Shown here: positions 16,738 through 25,449 of the stretch, in pieces
Layout of the letters: each line of letters begins with the position of its first letter
Numbering within the stretch: position 1 is the first letter of the stretch
NCBI RefSeq assembly: GCF_001192835.1
Contig: NZ_DF968183.1
Span: 1,075,338-1,139,337 of the forward strand
Length of the DNA stretch: 64,000 bases
Origin: Lentimicrobium saccharophilum
Lineage (GTDB): Bacteria; Bacteroidota; Bacteroidia; Bacteroidales; Lentimicrobiaceae
Direction: 5' to 3'
The notes under the pieces: model-generated
The model's database searches: none
Told to the model about the DNA's origin: nothing
What the model saw: only the letters and a program-made list of their open reading frames with translations
Program-made: the position numbers and the translations under genes

Positions 16738-18279
16738 ATGCATGGATTTATGCGGAAGACTTATAAAAAGCTTGCACCAACCCCCAAATATGTCAGTCCG
16801 GCTCAACTGACCCTCGAAGGATTCGAGACACCATTCGAGCGCTCACTTAACCCGAAAAATCGATGGGTAGTTTTGGCCCGATTGATTCCATGGGATGAGA
16901 TATGCAATATTTATCTTAAACATATTGGCATCAGCCCTACTGGCAGGCCACCAATCAGCCCACGGATAGTCATAGGGTCACTTATTATTAAGCACCTGTG
17001 CAATCTGGATGACAGGGAAACAGTAGATCAAATCTCGGAGAACATCTACATGCAATATTTTCTTGGATATCCTAGTTTTAGTGACCAGGCTCCATTTGAC
17101 CCATCGCTGTTGACAGACTTTCGCAAGAGGTTAAGCATTGATCAGGTAAATGCCATAAATGAACGCATCGTATTTCTGAAGGCCAAGTTTGAATCACAGC
17201 AGGGCAATGCTCCGAAACCAGAGGATAAATACAGATCAGAAGACAATGAACAGGAACCGGACAACAAGGGCCGTCTGATTATTGATGCAACAGCTTGTCC
17301 ACAAGATATAGCATACCCGACAGACCTTGATCTGCTCTCAGATGCAAGGGAGAAGACGGAACAACTCATAGACAAGTTGTATAATCCACAACTTCATATA
17401 AAAAAGCCAAGGACCTACCGACAGGTAGCCCGAAAGAGATATTTGCAAACTGCACAGAAGAAAAACAAGTCAAAAAAGGTTATTCGCAAAGCTGTTGGTA
17501 GTCAGCTGAGGTTTCTTGCACGCAATTTACGTTCGGTAAACAGTATGTTGGACAGCTACGGTCAAATTCCGCTTGAGCCCAAAGATCACAAGTATTTGTT
17601 GGTAATCAATACGCTTTTCGAACAGCAGAAGCAGATGTACGACAACCACAGCCACAGTATTGAAAGCAGGATTGTAAGCATTCACCAGCCCCACGTAAGA
17701 CCAATTGTAAGGGGCAAGAGCCATGCAAAAGTTGAGTTTGGGGCTAAGATTCATATATCGCTAATCGATGGAATCTCATTTCTGGATGAGCTTAGCTGGG
17801 AAGCGTTCAATGAAGGAAGTCACATGATGGATTACATCGAACGGTACAGGAAAAGATTTGGATTTTATCCTAAAGAAGTGCTGGCAGATCAAATATATTG
17901 CAATCGTTCAAACAGAGCAGCTCTGAAGGAAAAGCAAATTAAACTATTAGCCAAGCCGCTTGGCAGGCCTTCGGCAGTGTCAATTCACGTAAGTCCGGGA
18001 GAAAGGAATCCAATCGAAGGCAAGTTCGGACAAGCCAAAACCGGTTACGGGTTAAATCGCATCAGGGCAAGGCTGAAGGGAACAAGCGAAACGTGGATTG
18101 CGAGCATATTTTTAGTGCTCAACCTGGTCAAACTGGCCGGGTTGGGTGCCCTATCCTTGCCTGGTAGATTGGCTATGAGTTTTTCAGCAATGCTGTTGCA
18201 GTTTGAAGGAATTGATTTTGGACCGGAAAGATCATGGCGCCGGAATGTTTGCCTATATGCATATGTAATCCTCAGATAA
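16738..18279 (+). CDS. DDE transposase of the IS5/IS1182 type
   Basis: 513 residues. The N-terminal part is a DUF772-like domain (YVSPAQLTLEGFETPF, then NRWVVLARLIPWDEI). The catalytic acids read D183 (LIIDATACPQD), D384 (EVLADQIYCN) and E427 (NPIEGKFGQAKTGYGLNRI), spread over a domain with a long helical insertion between the first two. No frameshift or stop interrupts it, so it should be active. The start could also be Met5 (16750). The gene sits between inverted repeats and a target duplication. Exact IS family is not certain, since IS5 and IS1182 groups share these motifs. Confidence 0.93.
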   Translation: MHGFMRKTYKKLAPTPKYVSPAQLTLEGFETPFERSLNPKNRWVVLARLIPWDEICNIYLKHIGISPTGRPPISPRIVIGSLIIKHLCNLDDRETVDQISENIYMQYFLGYPSFSDQAPFDPSLLTDFRKRLSIDQVNAINERIVFLKAKFESQQGNAPKPEDKYRSEDNEQEPDNKGRLIIDATACPQDIAYPTDLDLLSDAREKTEQLIDKLYNPQLHIKKPRTYRQVARKRYLQTAQKKNKSKKVIRKAVGSQLRFLARNLRSVNSMLDSYGQIPLEPKDHKYLLVINTLFEQQKQMYDNHSHSIESRIVSIHQPHVRPIVRGKSHAKVEFGAKIHISLIDGISFLDELSWEAFNEGSHMMDYIERYRKRFGFYPKEVLADQIYCNRSNRAALKEKQIKLLAKPLGRPSAVSIHVSPGERNPIEGKFGQAKTGYGLNRIRARLKGTSETWIASIFLVLNLVKLAGLGALSLPGRLAMSFSAMLLQFEGIDFGPERSWRRNVCLYAYVILR

Positions 18280-18406
18280 ATTGTAAGCAGATGCCTGCCG
18301 TTAATGTTGATGTAAAACGTTTGAGTTTTTCAGCAGACCCTAAATATGAAAATGTAAACCCTGATATTTCAATTTATATTGTTACCTATATACTATAAAG
18401 ATCTGT

Positions 18407-18510
18407 TTTTTAGAAATTAAAAATCAGGAATTAGAAATTCGAACAGGCCGGATGTTCAATACCGGGATTCAGAAAAAAAATCCCTGCATCGGAAGGCAGG
18501 GATCAGAGGA
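18407..18510. repeat. 104-bp direct repeat, copy 2, downstream of tRNA-Leu
   Basis: Partner of 12732-12835 with 100 of 104 positions matching. This copy is in its natural context: it begins 2 bp beyond the tRNA-Leu 3' end and contains the tRNA terminator. The two copies enclose the whole accessory region. Confidence 0.95.
18473..18503 (-). terminator. Terminator of tRNA-Leu
   Basis: Perfect 8-bp stem ATCCCTGC/GCAGGGAT (18480-18487 with 18496-18503) with an 8-nt loop, followed on the minus strand by a run of T. It ends 10 bp from the tRNA 3' end. Confidence 0.9.
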
Positions 18511-18512
18511 TG

Positions 18513-18597
18513 TACCCGAGGCCGGGGTCGAACCGGCACGGCCGCAATGGCCAAAGGATTTTAAGTCCTTCGTGTCTACCAATTCCACCACTCGGGC
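18513..18597 (-). tRNA. tRNA-Leu (anticodon UAA)
   Basis: 85-nt class II tRNA. The acceptor stem GCCCGAG pairs with CTCGGGT (first pair G-U) and the discriminator is A. The anticodon stem AAGGA/TCCTT encloses the loop CTTAAAA, giving anticodon UAA. The long variable arm (GGCC/GGCC) and the T arm with GGTTCGACC are intact. CCA is not encoded (ACA follows). It decodes UUA, and UUG by wobble. Confidence 0.95.
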
Positions 18598-18610
18598 ATC
18601 CAACAGGTAG

Positions 18611-18635
18611 AAAAAAAAACCCCGAAGATTCGGGG
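18611..18635 (-). terminator. Terminator between tRNA-Gly and tRNA-Leu
   Basis: Stem CCCCGAA/TTCGGGG (18620-18626 with 18629-18635) followed on the minus strand by nine T. It would separate the two tRNA transcripts or reduce read-through. Confidence 0.85.
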
Positions 18636-18639
18636 TCCG

Positions 18640-18712
18640 AGCGGAAGACGGGACTCGAACCCGCGACCCTGACCTTGGCAAGGTCATGCTCTACCAACTG
18701 AGCTACTTCCGC
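18640..18712 (-). tRNA. tRNA-Gly (anticodon GCC)
   Basis: 73-nt tRNA. Acceptor GCGGAAG pairs with CTTCCGC and the discriminator is U, as usual for bacterial tRNA-Gly. The anticodon loop TTGCCAA gives GCC. The D arm (GCTCAGTTGGTAGAGC) and T arm (GGGTTCGAGTCCC) are canonical. CCA is not encoded. Confidence 0.97.
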
Positions 18713-18766
18713 TTATCGCTTTAGCGGGTGCAAATATACAACCAGTTTTCTATCTGCCAAAAAAAA

Positions 18767-21397
18767 TCACGATTTTTTTAAAAGTTTTTTGATTTCATTC
18801 AGTTTCATCAGCGCTTCCACCGGCGTAAGGGTATTGATATCAGTATCCAGGATATCTTCCCTGATTTGTTCAAGCAGCGGATCATTCAGCTGAATAAAGC
18901 TCAACTGGAAAGGATCACCGGCAGCCTTTCCCCCCTTTTTCCTGGCCGGTGTACCCTGCAACTGCCCTCCCCCATGCGATTGCTCCAGCAATGCCAGCAT
19001 TTCATTGGCCTTCTCGAGCACCGTTTTAGGCATGCCGGCCATGCGGGCTACGTGGATGCCAAAGCTGTGCTCACTCCCGCCAGGCTCCAGTTTACGCATG
19101 AAAATCACTTTGTTTCCGGCCTCCTTGACTGAAATATGGAAGTTCTTAATCCGCCGGTAGTGACTGGCCATTTCATTCAATTCATGATAGTGCGTGGCAA
19201 AAAGAACTTTTGCCTTGAACAACGGATGCTCGTGAAGAAACTCTGAAATGGCCCAGGCAATGCTGATGCCATCGTAGGTACTGGTGCCGCGGCCGATCTC
19301 ATCAAGCAGGATCAGGCTTCTGTTCGAAATATTGTTCAGGATGCTGGCGGTTTCATTCATCTCAACCATAAAGGTCGACTCTCCGGACGAAATGTTATCG
19401 GAAGCCCCGACACGGGTAAAAATCTTATCAACCAGACCTATCTGCGCTTCACCGGCAGGAACAAAACAACCAACCTGAGCCATCAGCACAATCAATGCTG
19501 TTTGCCGGAGTAAAGCTGACTTCCCCGACATATTCGGGCCGGTAATGATGATGATTTGTTGCGTTGAATCATCCAGAAACACATCATTGGCAATATACTT
19601 TTCGCCCGGGGGCAGATGTTTTTCAATCACGGGATGACGGCCACCGGCAATACTCAGGCGGAATTCCTCATCAATTTCAGGCCTGACATATTGATTTTCA
19701 GCGGAAACGCGCGCGAACGACAAAAGACAATCGAGTTTTGCCACAACCCCGGCATTGGTCTGTATCGCCTCAATGTAATCCATCAGGCCCGAAACAAGGT
19801 TGTTGTACAAAGCCGTTTCCAGATTGAGCATACTTTCTTCCGCATTCAGGATTTTTTCCTCATACTCTTTCAGCTCCGGGGTTATGTAGCGCTCCGAATT
19901 CACCAGGGTCTGCCTTCTTTCCCATTCGGGCGGCACCTTGTCCTTATGCGTGTTGGTTACCTCAAGATAATATCCGAAAACATTGTTATAGGCCACTTTG
20001 AGTGACGGAATTCCGGTGCGTTCCGATTCGCGCTGCTGCAGCCTTGCCAGATAATCCTTGCCGGAATGGGCCAGTTCGCGCAATTCATCCAGCTCGGGAG
20101 AAACACCGGGGGCAATGACATCTCCTTTGTTCAGCATCACCGGCGGATCAGGATTCAGTTCCCTGCCTATCCTGTCTGTCATCCGGGCACACAGATTGAT
20201 CAGTTCAGCCATAAGGTTCATCGGCTCAACCGGAGAGCCGGAACAGATTTCCTTAACAGGGCCTAGGGCCAGCAGCGCCCGGCGCAACTGCACCACTTCG
20301 CGCGGATTGATGCGCCCCACAGCCACTTTGGAGATGAGGCGTTCCATATCGCCCATCACCCGAATCTGCTGATAAAGCGACTCAGCAATCGCCTGCTCCT
20401 TCATCAGATACTCAACGACATCCAGGCGATCGTTGACCGGCTTCTTTTCTTTCAATGGCAAAACCAGCCATCGGCGCATCAGCCTCGATCCCATGGGTGA
20501 AATGGTCTGATCCAGCACATCTATCAAGGTAGTAGCCTGATCGTTGGGAGAATACAGAATTTCGAGGTTGCGGACGGTAAATTTATCCAGCCACACGTAA
20601 TGATCCTCCTCCACCCTTGATATGCGACAGATATGGCTGACTTTGTCATGCTGTGTTTCGGCCAGATAGTGCAATGCGGCACCAGCCGCAATGACCCCGT
20701 TACCCTGATCTTCAACGCCGAAACCCTTGAGGGAAAGGGTATCAAAATGCCGGAGAAGGAGCTCCTGACCGAAATCAATGGTGAATACCCAATCTTCAAA
20801 AGTATTAATATAGAATTTTTCGCCGAAGAGCGCGATAAACTCCTGCCGTTTCGACTTCTGAACAATGACTTCGCTGGGATGGAATGTCTGGAGCAGTTTG
20901 TCTATGTAGTCATTATTGCCCTGCGCGATCAGAAATTCACCGGTGGAGATGTCCAGAAAGGCAATCCCCGTGGATTTCGGGAGCAGGTGAATGCTGGCCA
21001 GAAAATTATTCTGCTTGTTTTCAAGCACTTTATCGTTATAGGAAACGCCCGGCGTTACCAATTCAGTAACCCCTCTTTTTACAATCTTCTTGGTGAGTTT
21101 AGGATCTTCAAGCTGGTCGCAGATGGCCACCCTGTGGCCTGCCCTCACCAGTTTGGGCAGGTAGGTATCCAGCGCGTGGTGGGGAAATCCTGCAAGCTCT
21201 ACATATGAGGCAGCACCGTTGGCCCGGCGGGTCAGCACAATCCCCAGAATTGCAGAGGCTTTGACAGCATCCTCTCCGAATGTTTCATAAAAATCACCCA
21301 CCCGGAATAACAGTAAAGCATCCGGGTATTTTGCCTTGATGGAGTTGTATTGCTTCATCAGGGGCGTTTCAACTACACTTGCGGTTTCCTTTGCCAA
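18767..21397 (-). CDS. mutS: DNA mismatch repair protein MutS
   Basis: 876 residues, the normal length for MutS1. It recognises mismatches and recruits MutL. Near the N-terminus the mismatch-reading motif appears as [17 protein letters not shown], containing the conserved Phe-x-Glu. The ATPase core has Walker [14 protein letters not shown] (about residue 619), the [12 protein letters not shown] segment, and [14 protein letters not shown]. The C-terminal end carries a dimerisation/tetramerisation tail ([16 protein letters not shown]). A TAttTTTG box (21424-21431, minus strand) upstream could be its -7 element; no TTG stands at the standard distance. Divergent from the RNA methyltransferase gene. 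Confidence 0.98.
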   Translation of the reverse strand: MAKETASVVETPLMKQYNSIKAKYPDALLLFRVGDFYETFGEDAVKASAILGIVLTRRANGAASYVELAGFPHHALDTYLPKLVRAGHRVAICDQLEDPKLTKKIVKRGVTELVTPGVSYNDKVLENKQNNFLASIHLLPKSTGIAFLDISTGEFLIAQGNNDYIDKLLQTFHPSEVIVQKSKRQEFIALFGEKFYINTFEDWVFTIDFGQELLLRHFDTLSLKGFGVEDQGNGVIAAGAALHYLAETQHDKVSHICRISRVEEDHYVWLDKFTVRNLEILYSPNDQATTLIDVLDQTISPMGSRLMRRWLVLPLKEKKPVNDRLDVVEYLMKEQAIAESLYQQIRVMGDMERLISKVAVGRINPREVVQLRRALLALGPVKEICSGSPVEPMNLMAELINLCARMTDRIGRELNPDPPVMLNKGDVIAPGVSPELDELRELAHSGKDYLARLQQRESERTGIPSLKVAYNNVFGYYLEVTNTHKDKVPPEWERRQTLVNSERYITPELKEYEEKILNAEESMLNLETALYNNLVSGLMDYIEAIQTNAGVVAKLDCLLSFARVSAENQYVRPEIDEEFRLSIAGGRHPVIEKHLPPGEKYIANDVFLDDSTQQIIIITGPNMSGKSALLRQTALIVLMAQVGCFVPAGEAQIGLVDKIFTRVGASDNISSGESTFMVEMNETASILNNISNRSLILLDEIGRGTSTYDGISIAWAISEFLHEHPLFKAKVLFATHYHELNEMASHYRRIKNFHISVKEAGNKVIFMRKLEPGGSEHSFGIHVARMAGMPKTVLEKANEMLALLEQSHGGGQLQGTPARKKGGKAAGDPFQLSFIQLNDPLLEQIREDILDTDINTLTPVEALMKLNEIKKLLKKS

Positions 21398-21457
21398 ATG
21401 TTCTCCCTTTTTCTGAAAGGAAACAAAAATAATGACTTTGGCCTAAACTGAGACCGG

Positions 21458-21489
21458 TTGTTCATAAATCGCAGGACTTATTAATTTTG
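21458..21489 (+). promoter_or_regulatory. Promoter of the RNA methyltransferase gene
   Basis: TTG (21458-21460), 21-nt spacer, TAATTTTG (21482-21489), a full match to the Bacteroidota consensus, 22 bp before the ATG at 21512. Confidence 0.7.
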
Positions 21490-21511
21490 CATTAATCAAA
21501 AATGATTGAAT

Positions 21512-22060
21512 ATGAGCTTTACAAAACTGACCACCGAACAGCTGAACAGATTAGATATCAACGACTTCAGGGAATCAACCAAGCTGCCATTGGTGGTGGT
21601 ACTTGACAATCTGCGCAGTCAGCATAATACAGGCTCAATTTTCAGAACTGCCGATGCCTTCCGGCTTGAGGGAATACATTTGTGCGGAATCACAGCTATA
21701 CCGCCCGCCCGTGAAATCCATAAGACCGCGCTCGGGGCCACCGAATCGGTTCAGTGGAAATATTTTGAAACCACCATGGATTCTGTGAGGCAGTTAAAGG
21801 ATGAAGGATACATCATCGTTGGTATTGAACAGACGGATCGGAGCAGGATGATCGGCAATTTTAAAGCAGAAACTGACAAAAAATATGCAATTATTCTGGG
21901 AAACGAGGTTCATGGAATCGGCGAGGAGGTGCTTGCCCTCTGCGATTTATGCATAGAAATTCCGCAATACGGAACGAAACACTCATTGAATGTTTCTGTT
22001 TCTGCAGCGATTATGATCTGGGAGTTTTTCAGGCAAACGGGTCATCTGCTGGATAGCTGA
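21512..22060 (+). CDS. SpoU/TrmH-family RNA 2'-O-methyltransferase
   Basis: 182 residues from the ATG at 21512; the frame also offers a TTG at 21506, but the ATG fits the promoter and family better. The three SPOUT motifs are present: NLRSQHNTGSIFRTADAF, GNEVHGIGEEV and IPQYGTKHSLNVSVSAAI, which together form the knotted SAM-binding site. There is no N-terminal L30-like substrate domain, so it is a minimal TrmH/TrmL-type enzyme acting on tRNA or rRNA. The exact nucleotide cannot be deduced. Confidence 0.93.
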   Translation: MSFTKLTTEQLNRLDINDFRESTKLPLVVVLDNLRSQHNTGSIFRTADAFRLEGIHLCGITAIPPAREIHKTALGATESVQWKYFETTMDSVRQLKDEGYIIVGIEQTDRSRMIGNFKAETDKKYAIILGNEVHGIGEEVLALCDLCIEIPQYGTKHSLNVSVSAAIMIWEFFRQTGHLLDS

Positions 22061-22452
22061 AATTTCGTAATCTGAGAAACAAGTATTTTATTAAAACTCT
22101 GTTATCACCGATAAGAACTGGTATGTTTACGCTAGATTTGAAATTAATATATATGACATAGTTATTACTTTTTTAAATAAACCTGATAAATGATGAATCC
22201 CCTTTAACATTTATGTATAACGGGACTGCAAATTCTGAACTTTTAATCAATATTTTTGTTCTGATGCTGAATAGAAGCATATCTGTTTCAGAAAAAGAAA
22301 AAATTATTGAACATTTTTTACTGAAATGGCCAATTTTAGGGTATTTTTTTTGAAAACCTGCGAAACTACCCTATATTTGTCCAAACTTTTGAGAACCGAA
22401 TTTTTTTGCAGACAAAAAACAACCTTAAACCGATAATTTAATCGAAACCATT
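22061..22452. other. AT-rich intergenic region with the OmpA/TPR gene promoter
   Basis: No gene seen. The last 100 bp hold the promoter at 22350-22379 and a leader of about 65 nt. Confidence 0.6.
22350..22379 (+). promoter_or_regulatory. Promoter of the OmpA/TPR gene
   Basis: TTG (22350-22352), 19-nt spacer, TATATTTG (22372-22379), an exact fit to the Bacteroidota housekeeping promoter pattern, about 75 bp before the start codon. Confidence 0.8.
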
Positions 22453-24903
22453 ATGAAAAAAGCAAGCTACAAATCAATCATGATGCTTCTTATCCTGATG
22501 TTGGGTATCGCGCCTGCCCTTGTCTTCGGGCAGGATGCAGCAGGCTCAGGAAAAAGCGAGGCCAAATCAACTTTCGACAAACACTTCTTTCTGCAAGCCA
22601 GCGGTGGGGTTTCGCAATTTTTCGGTGACCTGAACGAAAAAAATCTGTTCAATGAAAGAATGAACTTCTTTTACGGATTGGGCGCAGGATACCAGTTTTC
22701 GCCGGTCTTCGGCATCAGGGGAGTTTTCAACAACGGATGGGTTGTAAGCACATACGATCCTCAGGACCTGAGGATGTCATCCAGTTTATGGGATGCACAG
22801 CTGCACGCAACCGTCAGCCTCACAAACCTGATTTTCGGTTACAAACCGGAGCGTTTCCTGAACGTTTACGGATTTGCCGGAGGAGCGCTTGCTAATTTCT
22901 CCTCTATTCTTTACCAGAACAGCAATGAATTAGTGATTGACCAGAATGGTCCGGATGCAGATCCTCCATTCAGCCAGGACCCAATGAAAGAATTTGTTGT
23001 TCCTGCAGGTCTCGGACTGAATTTCCGACTTGCGGAAAAATGGGATCTCAACCTGGAATACAATCTCCGCACCATGTTTACAGATGAGCTCGACCTGGTC
23101 GAAAGCGGCAAAGGCAACGACGCTTATTCAACGGCCATGCTGGGGGTTACTTATAAATTCAAACCCAGCGCCAATCTCAAGTCAATGGAGAAGAATTACG
23201 GACTGGTTAAATATGAAACCACTCCTGACCCGCTTGTCAGAGTTGGTGATACTGTTTGTGTGAATGTGAAGGTTATTTTCCCCGAGAAATATTTTGCCAA
23301 GAAAGCAGCCATGAATTTCCAGCCGGAAATCAAGTATGCCGGCACTTCCAAAAAACTGAAACCCGTCAATTTCCAGGGCGAAGATGTTAACGGTGACGGC
23401 ATCGTTATCAACTACAAAACCGGAGGCAGCTACACTTATGTTGACTGTGTTCCTTATGAGCCCGGCATGAATGTTTCTGATCTGGTCGTTTCACCTACCC
23501 TTTATGAACCCAAGGAACCAGTCTCACTGAACGCAACTCCTGAAGAAATCAAGGGCAAATACAAAGTGATTGACCTTCCCGAGCGTAAGCTTGCCGATGG
23601 TGTAATTATTACCGGATCACGCATTCTGCATGACGAAGACCTGATCCTTGCCGATCACGGTTACGAAAAAGAGACCATTGTCAGTAAAGATGCAACCATT
23701 TACTTCCAGGTAAATATGCACAACCTTAACTGGAATCTGCCACTGAACAGGAATAACCAGGTGCAGCAGAAACTCGACGAACTTGCTTCATTTATCAGGA
23801 TGGGTTATGCAATCCGCGATATCGATATCAACGCATGGGCTTCACCCGAAGGTGAAGAAAGTTTCAACCAGGGATTGTCAGAGCGCCGTGCTCAGGCAGG
23901 CAAAAAACACCTCCTGGATATGCTCAAGAAAATGGCCAAGGACAAGAAAGAGCCATTTGTAATCGAAAATCCCGAGGAAACCCTGAAATTCAACACCTAT
24001 GCAAACGGTGAAGACTGGAACGGATTTATGCAGGCTGTTGAGGCTTCCAACATCGGCGACAAGCGCATCATTATGAATGTGGTTAACTCTCAGCCCGACG
24101 TTACCAAACGTGAGCAGGAAATCCGCAATATGAGCGTTGTTTACAAGGAAATTGAGGACGATATCCTGCCTCCGCTCCGTCGCGTCGTGATCCAGGTGAA
24201 CTGCTTCGAGCCTAAGAAAACCGATGAAGAAATTGCCAACCTCGCAACAAGCGATCCGTCAAAACTTGATGACAAGGAACTGCTTTATGCCGCTACCCTT
24301 ACCAATGACAATGATACCAAGCTCAGGATTTACAAAACTGCCACCACCCAGTTCCCGAATGACTGGAGAGGCTTTAACAATGCTGCTTACTATGAATTGA
24401 CGAGCAATCAGCTTGGTGAAGCTGCATCACATCTGAACAAAGCCGATCAGCTTGAACCCAATAACAAAGCAGTAGTCAATAACCTCGGAGCTCTTGCATC
24501 CAAGAAGGAAGATTACAAAGGCGCTGCCGCCCAGTACGCCAAAGCAAAAACCCTTGGCGCTGAAGTAAATTACAACCTCGGAATCACCCAGCTCGCAGCC
24601 GGTAAATACGACCAGGCACTCAGCCTGATGGGCAGCAAGAAATGCAACACCAATGTTGGTCTTGCACAGGTGATGACCGGCAAGTACAGCGAAGCAGCCA
24701 ACACCCTGAAATGTGCTCCCGAAAGCGCACATAACTACTACCTTATGGCAGTGGCAGGCGCACGCAATGCTGATGTGAAGATGATGATTGACAACCTGAC
24801 AAAAGCAATCCAGGGAGATCCTTCACTGAAAGCACAGGCCGCTGAAGACCGTGAATTTATCAAGTATTTCAGCAATGCTGAATTTATGAGCCTCGTTAAG
24901 TAA
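22453..24903 (+). CDS. Outer-membrane OmpA-like protein with TPR region
   Basis: 816 residues: signal peptide (about 1-26, ending ALVFGQ), an N-terminal beta-barrel domain (about 45-240, many alternating aromatic strands), a middle beta-rich part, an OmpA C-like peptidoglycan-binding domain (about 435-590, with DIDINAWASPEGEESFNQGLSERRAQA), and C-terminal tetratricopeptide-type repeats (WRGFNNAAYYELTSNQLGEA, VVNNLGALASKKEDYKGAA). It should link the outer membrane with the cell wall and bind a partner by its TPR region. It has a strong promoter and a strong terminator and stands alone, so it is probably an abundant envelope protein. Confidence 0.9.
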   Translation: MKKASYKSIMMLLILMLGIAPALVFGQDAAGSGKSEAKSTFDKHFFLQASGGVSQFFGDLNEKNLFNERMNFFYGLGAGYQFSPVFGIRGVFNNGWVVSTYDPQDLRMSSSLWDAQLHATVSLTNLIFGYKPERFLNVYGFAGGALANFSSILYQNSNELVIDQNGPDADPPFSQDPMKEFVVPAGLGLNFRLAEKWDLNLEYNLRTMFTDELDLVESGKGNDAYSTAMLGVTYKFKPSANLKSMEKNYGLVKYETTPDPLVRVGDTVCVNVKVIFPEKYFAKKAAMNFQPEIKYAGTSKKLKPVNFQGEDVNGDGIVINYKTGGSYTYVDCVPYEPGMNVSDLVVSPTLYEPKEPVSLNATPEEIKGKYKVIDLPERKLADGVIITGSRILHDEDLILADHGYEKETIVSKDATIYFQVNMHNLNWNLPLNRNNQVQQKLDELASFIRMGYAIRDIDINAWASPEGEESFNQGLSERRAQAGKKHLLDMLKKMAKDKKEPFVIENPEETLKFNTYANGEDWNGFMQAVEASNIGDKRIIMNVVNSQPDVTKREQEIRNMSVVYKEIEDDILPPLRRVVIQVNCFEPKKTDEEIANLATSDPSKLDDKELLYAATLTNDNDTKLRIYKTATTQFPNDWRGFNNAAYYELTSNQLGEAASHLNKADQLEPNNKAVVNNLGALASKKEDYKGAAAQYAKAKTLGAEVNYNLGITQLAAGKYDQALSLMGSKKCNTNVGLAQVMTGKYSEAANTLKCAPESAHNYYLMAVAGARNADVKMMIDNLTKAIQGDPSLKAQAAEDREFIKYFSNAEFMSLVK

Positions 24904-24923
24904 TCCTTAACAACCATACTTAG

Positions 24924-24956
24924 AAAAGCCGGCAGATTGCTCTGCCGGCTTTTTTT
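24924..24956 (+). terminator. Strong terminator after the OmpA/TPR gene
   Basis: 13-bp stem (24924-24936 with 24941-24953), tetraloop TTGC, continuing into a T run, 20 bp after the stop. Confidence 0.96.
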
Positions 24957-25449
24957 CCCTGCCAAAACACTATGGTTTTAATAGAATATCTCCGCAATAT
25001 TCAGGCAAGGAGGAAATTATCTTAAGTTTGATTCTTAATCTGTAAATCTATCAAGTATTTAAAAGCCTCTGCTTACAGATACAGATCAGGCAGAAAGAAC
25101 ACCAAAGCACACGCTAAAAATATGATGATCTTTCCTACCTGATACGCCATGGAAAACCAGACGCATATCCGGTTATAATGAAGCTATAAAAAAAATGAAA
25201 CAGCCAGTCATATAAAGATCCCGTACCGGAGATGCCTGACCCCTATTGAACCGGAGTTGTCAACCAGTATTTAACAGTATAAATGCCCCCCGGACTGATT
25301 TTGCTACTTAATCATTGATCTGTATCCTGTATGATGAAAAACATGCAGGCCACAATTTAATTACATGGGGATATCCTGTTGAAGCAACAGAGACAGGAGA
25401 AATTATAACCGGCCAGGCTGATAAACATGCATAACAACTGGCCACTTCA
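24957..25449. other. Gene-free region
   Basis: No convincing gene. A short frame at 25321-25434 (plus strand, reading LITWGYPVEATETGEIITGQ) looks protein-like and might be a gene fragment, but it has no start and only 38 codons. Confidence 0.4.

Larger units (their letters stand above)
16667..18346 (+). mobile_element. Complete insertion sequence with target-site duplication
   Basis: The element proper is 16673-18340 (1668 bp). Its ends are perfect 10-bp inverted repeats, GGGTCTGCTG and CAGCAGACCC. It is bordered on both sides by the 6-bp direct repeat TAAATA (16667-16672 and 18341-18346), the target duplication. It holds one intact transposase gene with its own promoter. Intact ends and duplication point to a recent insertion. 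Confidence 0.92.

Noticed and set aside
25321-25434. Short plus-strand frame reading like protein (WGYPVEATETGEIITGQ) in a gene-free region
   Set aside because: Only 38 codons, no start codon, stop shortly upstream; too little to call a gene fragment.
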